A DNA stretch of 64,000 nt. Origin: Limnoperna fortunei (Eukaryota; Mollusca; Bivalvia; Mytilida; Modiolidae). The notes under the pieces are model-generated. The model worked only from the letters and a program-made list of their open reading frames with translations, made no database searches and was not told where the DNA came from. Below are positions 60,846 through 64,000 of the stretch, piece after piece (position 1 is the stretch's first letter; the number at the start of each line of letters is the position of its first letter). The DNA lies in the NCBI GenBank assembly GCA_944474755.1, contig OX104120.1, positions 37,738,067 to 37,802,066 of the forward strand, written 5' to 3'. The translations under genes were made by a program, and so were the position numbers.

Positions 60846-61341
60846 TGTACGATTGTTGTGTTTGTTTACTCTGCCTGTTTAAATATTAACATGAAGACTA
60901 CCCCCGGTGTTAGATCTTTTTATCTTTCTTTATTTAAATGTCAGAAAATTCAAAAACATTACTTTAAAGAATGACTATACTATCATTCAATATATAAATC
61001 AATTTTACGTTTTCACTAAAATTAGTTTAATTTGGTATGTCAAAATAATAAAAAAAAATTTTTTAAGACGGAAGGTAATTCAATTTGTAAAAAATCACGA
61101 GTTTACTATTTTGTGACGATTTTTCCGATAGACATAAAAGCATACTATTAGACTCAAATTTTGTCTTCCAAAATGGTTGATATTTTGACACAATTTCAGA
61201 ATGTTTTGCAAACAAAAACCAGATGTTTGTAAATGAATTGCTACGGAACTTTTAATTTTCTTCCGTGGACAATCCATTTTAAAAAATGTGTGTAACTTCT
61301 CCGTAACTCTACGGCCTTTATCTTGTAATCTGCATTTTGCT

Positions 61342-61690
61342 GGGGTCATATTTGATGGGTTCCCAGTGCTCGATCCATAAAGCTGGCCAGCACGTCGCGG
61401 ATGGCGGATAGGGAAGGCTCTCTATGGGGGCTGTCAGTCCATAATATGGAAAACCTTACCTGGGACCAAACTTCGTGACGTGCTACGCTCATTGCACGCT
61501 GAAGACTCCTTGGTAGGTTACGAAAAACGTAGGCTCAATGTAGCCACTGCAACAGGCAAAATTCTGCGTCCTTCCCCATTGCAACATACTTTCAAATGGC
61601 AGTCAAAATGATGTTACCTTTAGACCATTTCTTTACCTGTTGATTTGATTGTTTGTTACCTTGTTCTCGTCTTAAAAATGTCAGAAATAA
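61342..61690 (+). repeat. R1 copy 6
   Basis: GGGTTCCCAGTGCTCGA...GCGGATGGCGGATAGG...TAGGCTCAATGTAGCCACT...GTTGATTTGATTGTTTGTTA in R1 order; the extreme 3' tail is degraded. Confidence 0.7.
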
Positions 61691-61699
61691 TGCTCATAC

Positions 61700-62860
61700 A
61701 ATCTATAAGAAAAATGTTACGTATGTTTTTTGTTAAGACACGAACCTATTTAATATGTTGTGAAAAAAAATTGTGAAACGACATAGGCCATACATATTTA
61801 TTTTTAAATATAAATAGGGGTCGATGGGAGACATTTACTAACAACACACAGAACATATTGTGTACTTTAGACATCTTAAAATGTGTATTCCTGTTAATCA
61901 ATGTCACCATGATGCCTATTCAGCTAAACAGACAGTCGTTTTTTTACTAAGGTCAACAAATACTATGTCTATTGCCTTCTGTTAACGATGATTCAAGAAA
62001 ATATACAGCTAATACATTCTTACGTTGCAGTAAATCATAGCTATTTATTGTCATTTTATAATTGTTTACCACCTGATCCTTATTTACCAACTGTATAAAT
62101 AATATGCTGCAAAGGTAAAGTGTACTGTACCATGCTTGGATTAGATTTCTAGCTGGATTAAAAAAATTTTCTATTGTCAAGTCCCATAAGAGTATTAATT
62201 ACACCAAATTTGGTACTTTTTCGTGCTTTAAGGTATTTAAAACTATTCAACAACTATTTTTGTGATAATTGAAAGTATTGATGGTCCTTCTAGATCCACT
62301 GCTCATGTTAGGCCTCCAAATATATAAATTTAGTAATAGGTCTATGGCACTTTTTTACAATATCCGTATTTTTGTTGTCTATATCTTGAAGCCATATAAA
62401 GTCATGATTGCATTTTATTGATGTGTACTTAGATGAAGAAACGTTTTTTAGTGCCTTATTATGTTTACCGGTATCAATACGTCACAACACCACTCCCCAC
62501 ATTGAGTTAGTCTTGTATGATAGGTTGTATTATTTCTGGACTCGCATCGCTGCAGTTTTATTCACGTTTTCTGTTTATAATTATATATCGTGGTATACAA
62601 AATCGGTCATATTTCATTACCAAATTCATCGCGTGTTTATCATCTAATTAAAGTTTTTAGAAATATTCAAATTGTTCGGGGGTCAACTTGAGGAAATATT
62701 AACTTGGTTTAACTATTGAATTGCTTTCGCCGAAAAAAGTACAGCTTTGATTTAATGCGTACGACGTACTATTATTATTGTCTTCTGTCTTCTTCCACGT
62801 CTGCACCTAAAGTAGAACGTAGTAATTATTTGACATGCAAAATTTCTGAAATTTTTGAGA
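61700..62860. other. Intergenic region, no gene recognised
   Basis: AT-rich, with chance frames only. Confidence 0.35.
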
Positions 62861-62865
62861 TTTGC

Positions 62866-63170
62866 ATACCTTCGAGTCTCACTGCGGACATGGCGTGCTC
62901 GACCCCCGATCGACAAATGGATTGTCGGACTATTAGGTCGTCGGACTATTGGGGTGTCGGACTAATGGGGTGTCCGACCGATGGGGTGTCGGACTAATGG
63001 GTTGTCGGACCAATAAGGTGTCGGACTAGTGGTGCTGCCCTGTGCTTGACCCAATTTAAATTGGCAAGGCTTGCAAGTTTTTCTACCGACGGACAGGGCT
63101 TTTTCAAGGTACTCCGGCTTCCTCCGCTGATAAAAATGGACGCCATGATATATTTCTTGAAATTTCGTTG
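62866..63170 (+). repeat. SINE fragment interrupted by a 16-bp minisatellite
   Basis: CTTCGAGTCTCACTGCGGAC (box B) at 62870, then a minisatellite, then TGCTTGACCCAATTTAAATTGG, TCTACCGACGGACAGGG, TACTCCGGCTTCCTCC and GCCATGATATATTTCTTG, in the order of the SINE. Confidence 0.65.
62924..63035 (+). repeat. 16-bp minisatellite, seven units
   Basis: Units of GTCGGACTAATGGGGT type start at 62924, 62940, 62956, 62972, 62988, 63004 and 63020, all exactly 16 bp. Confidence 0.9.
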
Positions 63171-63299
63171 GTGAAGGTTGGGTTCACTATTATACAAATA
63201 ACTAGCTAAAGCCATAAAAAATTTACTAACCTTTCATCTGATAATAATTTTACCACATTTTAAAACATAATTCATGCGGTAGTTATAGACACAAAATAG

Positions 63300-64000
63300 T
63301 ATACACATTTTACCACGATTATACTTCAAGAAAACAACAACATTCTTACCGATCAAAAAGAAATATCTGAAGTCTTTAATAATTTTTTTGTTAATGTAGC
63401 AAAAAACATTGGTGATCCAAATATAATTATTGATGAAACTCATCCTAGTATAAATGCTATAAATGAAAAATACTCAAATACTACCAATTCAAATCCCTTA
63501 GTTTTTAAACCAATTGATGAGCTGTTTGTCTCTAAGCGTATTGTTGCCATAAATGCAAAAAAGGCAACTGGTGTTGATCATATATCCCCTAAATTATTAC
63601 ATTATGCAAAACATGTTATTACCAAACCAATTACTGATCTTGTAAATTTGTCATTGTCCTCTGCTATTTTCCCAGACTCATTGAAAATTGCCCGTGTGGC
63701 ACCAATCCACAAGAAAAACAGCGTTTTGGAAAAAGGAAACTACAGACCAGTAAGTGTTCTGCCTGCCATTTCAAAGATTTTTGAAACAGCCACAGAAAAA
63801 CAACTTTCTGACCATTTTAAAAATCTATTTAACCCTTTTCTTGGAGCATTTCGATCAGGCTATGGCTGTCAAACAACCTTACTTAGAATTCTAGATGACT
63901 GGAAAAAAGCCTTAGACAATGACAAATACCTTGCTGCTATCCTGATGGATCTCAGCAAAGCTTTCGACTGTCTACCACATGATCTCTTACTTCTCAAACT
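63300..64000 (+). CDS. LINE-4 reverse transcriptase, open and running off the window
   Basis: Open for about 233 codons from the TAG at 63297-63299 to the window end; the LINE-like part begins near 63315 and has no Met start, so it is probably 5'-truncated. Motifs in order: EISEVFNNFFVNVAKNI, KATGVDHISPKLLHYA, GNYRPVSVLPAISKIFE, GAFRSGYGCQTTLLRI, and ILMDLSKAFDCLPHDLL (RT motif A with its catalytic Asp). Known: this order is that of CR1/L2/Jockey-like LINE RTs. Unlike LINE-1 and LINE-3, no lesion is visible in the part shown. The YADD motif and the 3' end lie beyond the window. Confidence 0.85.

Overview
This is an AT-rich eukaryotic, metazoan-type window. It has long intergenic stretches, short spliced genes with GT..AG introns, AATAAA poly(A) signals and dense, decayed transposable elements. 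The tRNA-derived SINEs carry a 3' domain (GCTGAAA...TGGCGTTAAACACCA plus AATC/AAAC-type tails) that I associate with molluscs. A bivalve, possibly a mytilid, is my best guess; this rests on recalled repeat style, not on a search.

The only convincing host genes are a tandem, same-strand family of five small secreted cysteine-rich proteins. Gene A is at 14874-16748, B at 20019-24002, C at 38314-40068, D at 51319-52835 and E at 57921-59393. Each has a signal-peptide exon of about 55-58 bp, one phase-1 intron and a second exon of 431 bp (443 bp in E) that encodes a 12-cysteine domain. Cysteine spacing and the motifs F-x3-G-x2-W-x2-C-x3-CL and CYxxCGFC recall stanniocalcin. I call them stanniocalcin-like with moderate confidence; the metazoan role is inferred only. 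B has two in-frame stop codons and altered cysteines and is a pseudogene. C and D lie in a duplicated block of about 3.5 kb that includes promoter and 3' flank, and their coding exons are much more alike than their introns.

The rest is mobile DNA. Four APE-type non-LTR retrotransposon (LINE) copies are present. LINE-1 (27880-31349, +) is internally deleted. LINE-3 (minus strand) is split by a 4.3-kb element with about 270-bp terminal inverted repeats (42262-46580), which itself contains LINE-2 (ORF1 and endonuclease). LINE-4 (63300-64000, +) is an open RT frame that leaves the window. There is also a Tc1/mariner transposase relic (31690-32450), at least six copies or fragments of a tRNA-derived SINE, six copies of a ~400-bp repeat (R1) that shares its 3' tail with the SINE, and a 1.84-kb inverted-repeat element with internal ~195-bp tandem repeats (4222-6059). 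A striking set of unrelated near-palindromes of about 145-156 bp is present too, several attached to AT-rich tails with CCAAT and CRE-like sites.

Layout: 1-3100 R1 copies; 4222-6059 inverted-repeat element; 8100-10000 decayed coding sequence and a local duplication; 10373-11500 palindromic elements; 14774-24108 genes A and B; 27880-32450 LINE-1 and Tc1 relic; 35570-36530 two SINEs; 37925-41600 duplicated block with gene C; 41990-48320 nested LINE/TIR/LINE; 48483-48985 palindromic element; 50925-54260 duplicated block with gene D; 57834-59430 gene E; 60700-64000 repeats, a minisatellite-interrupted SINE and LINE-4. No CRISPR, rRNA or functional tRNA gene was seen.
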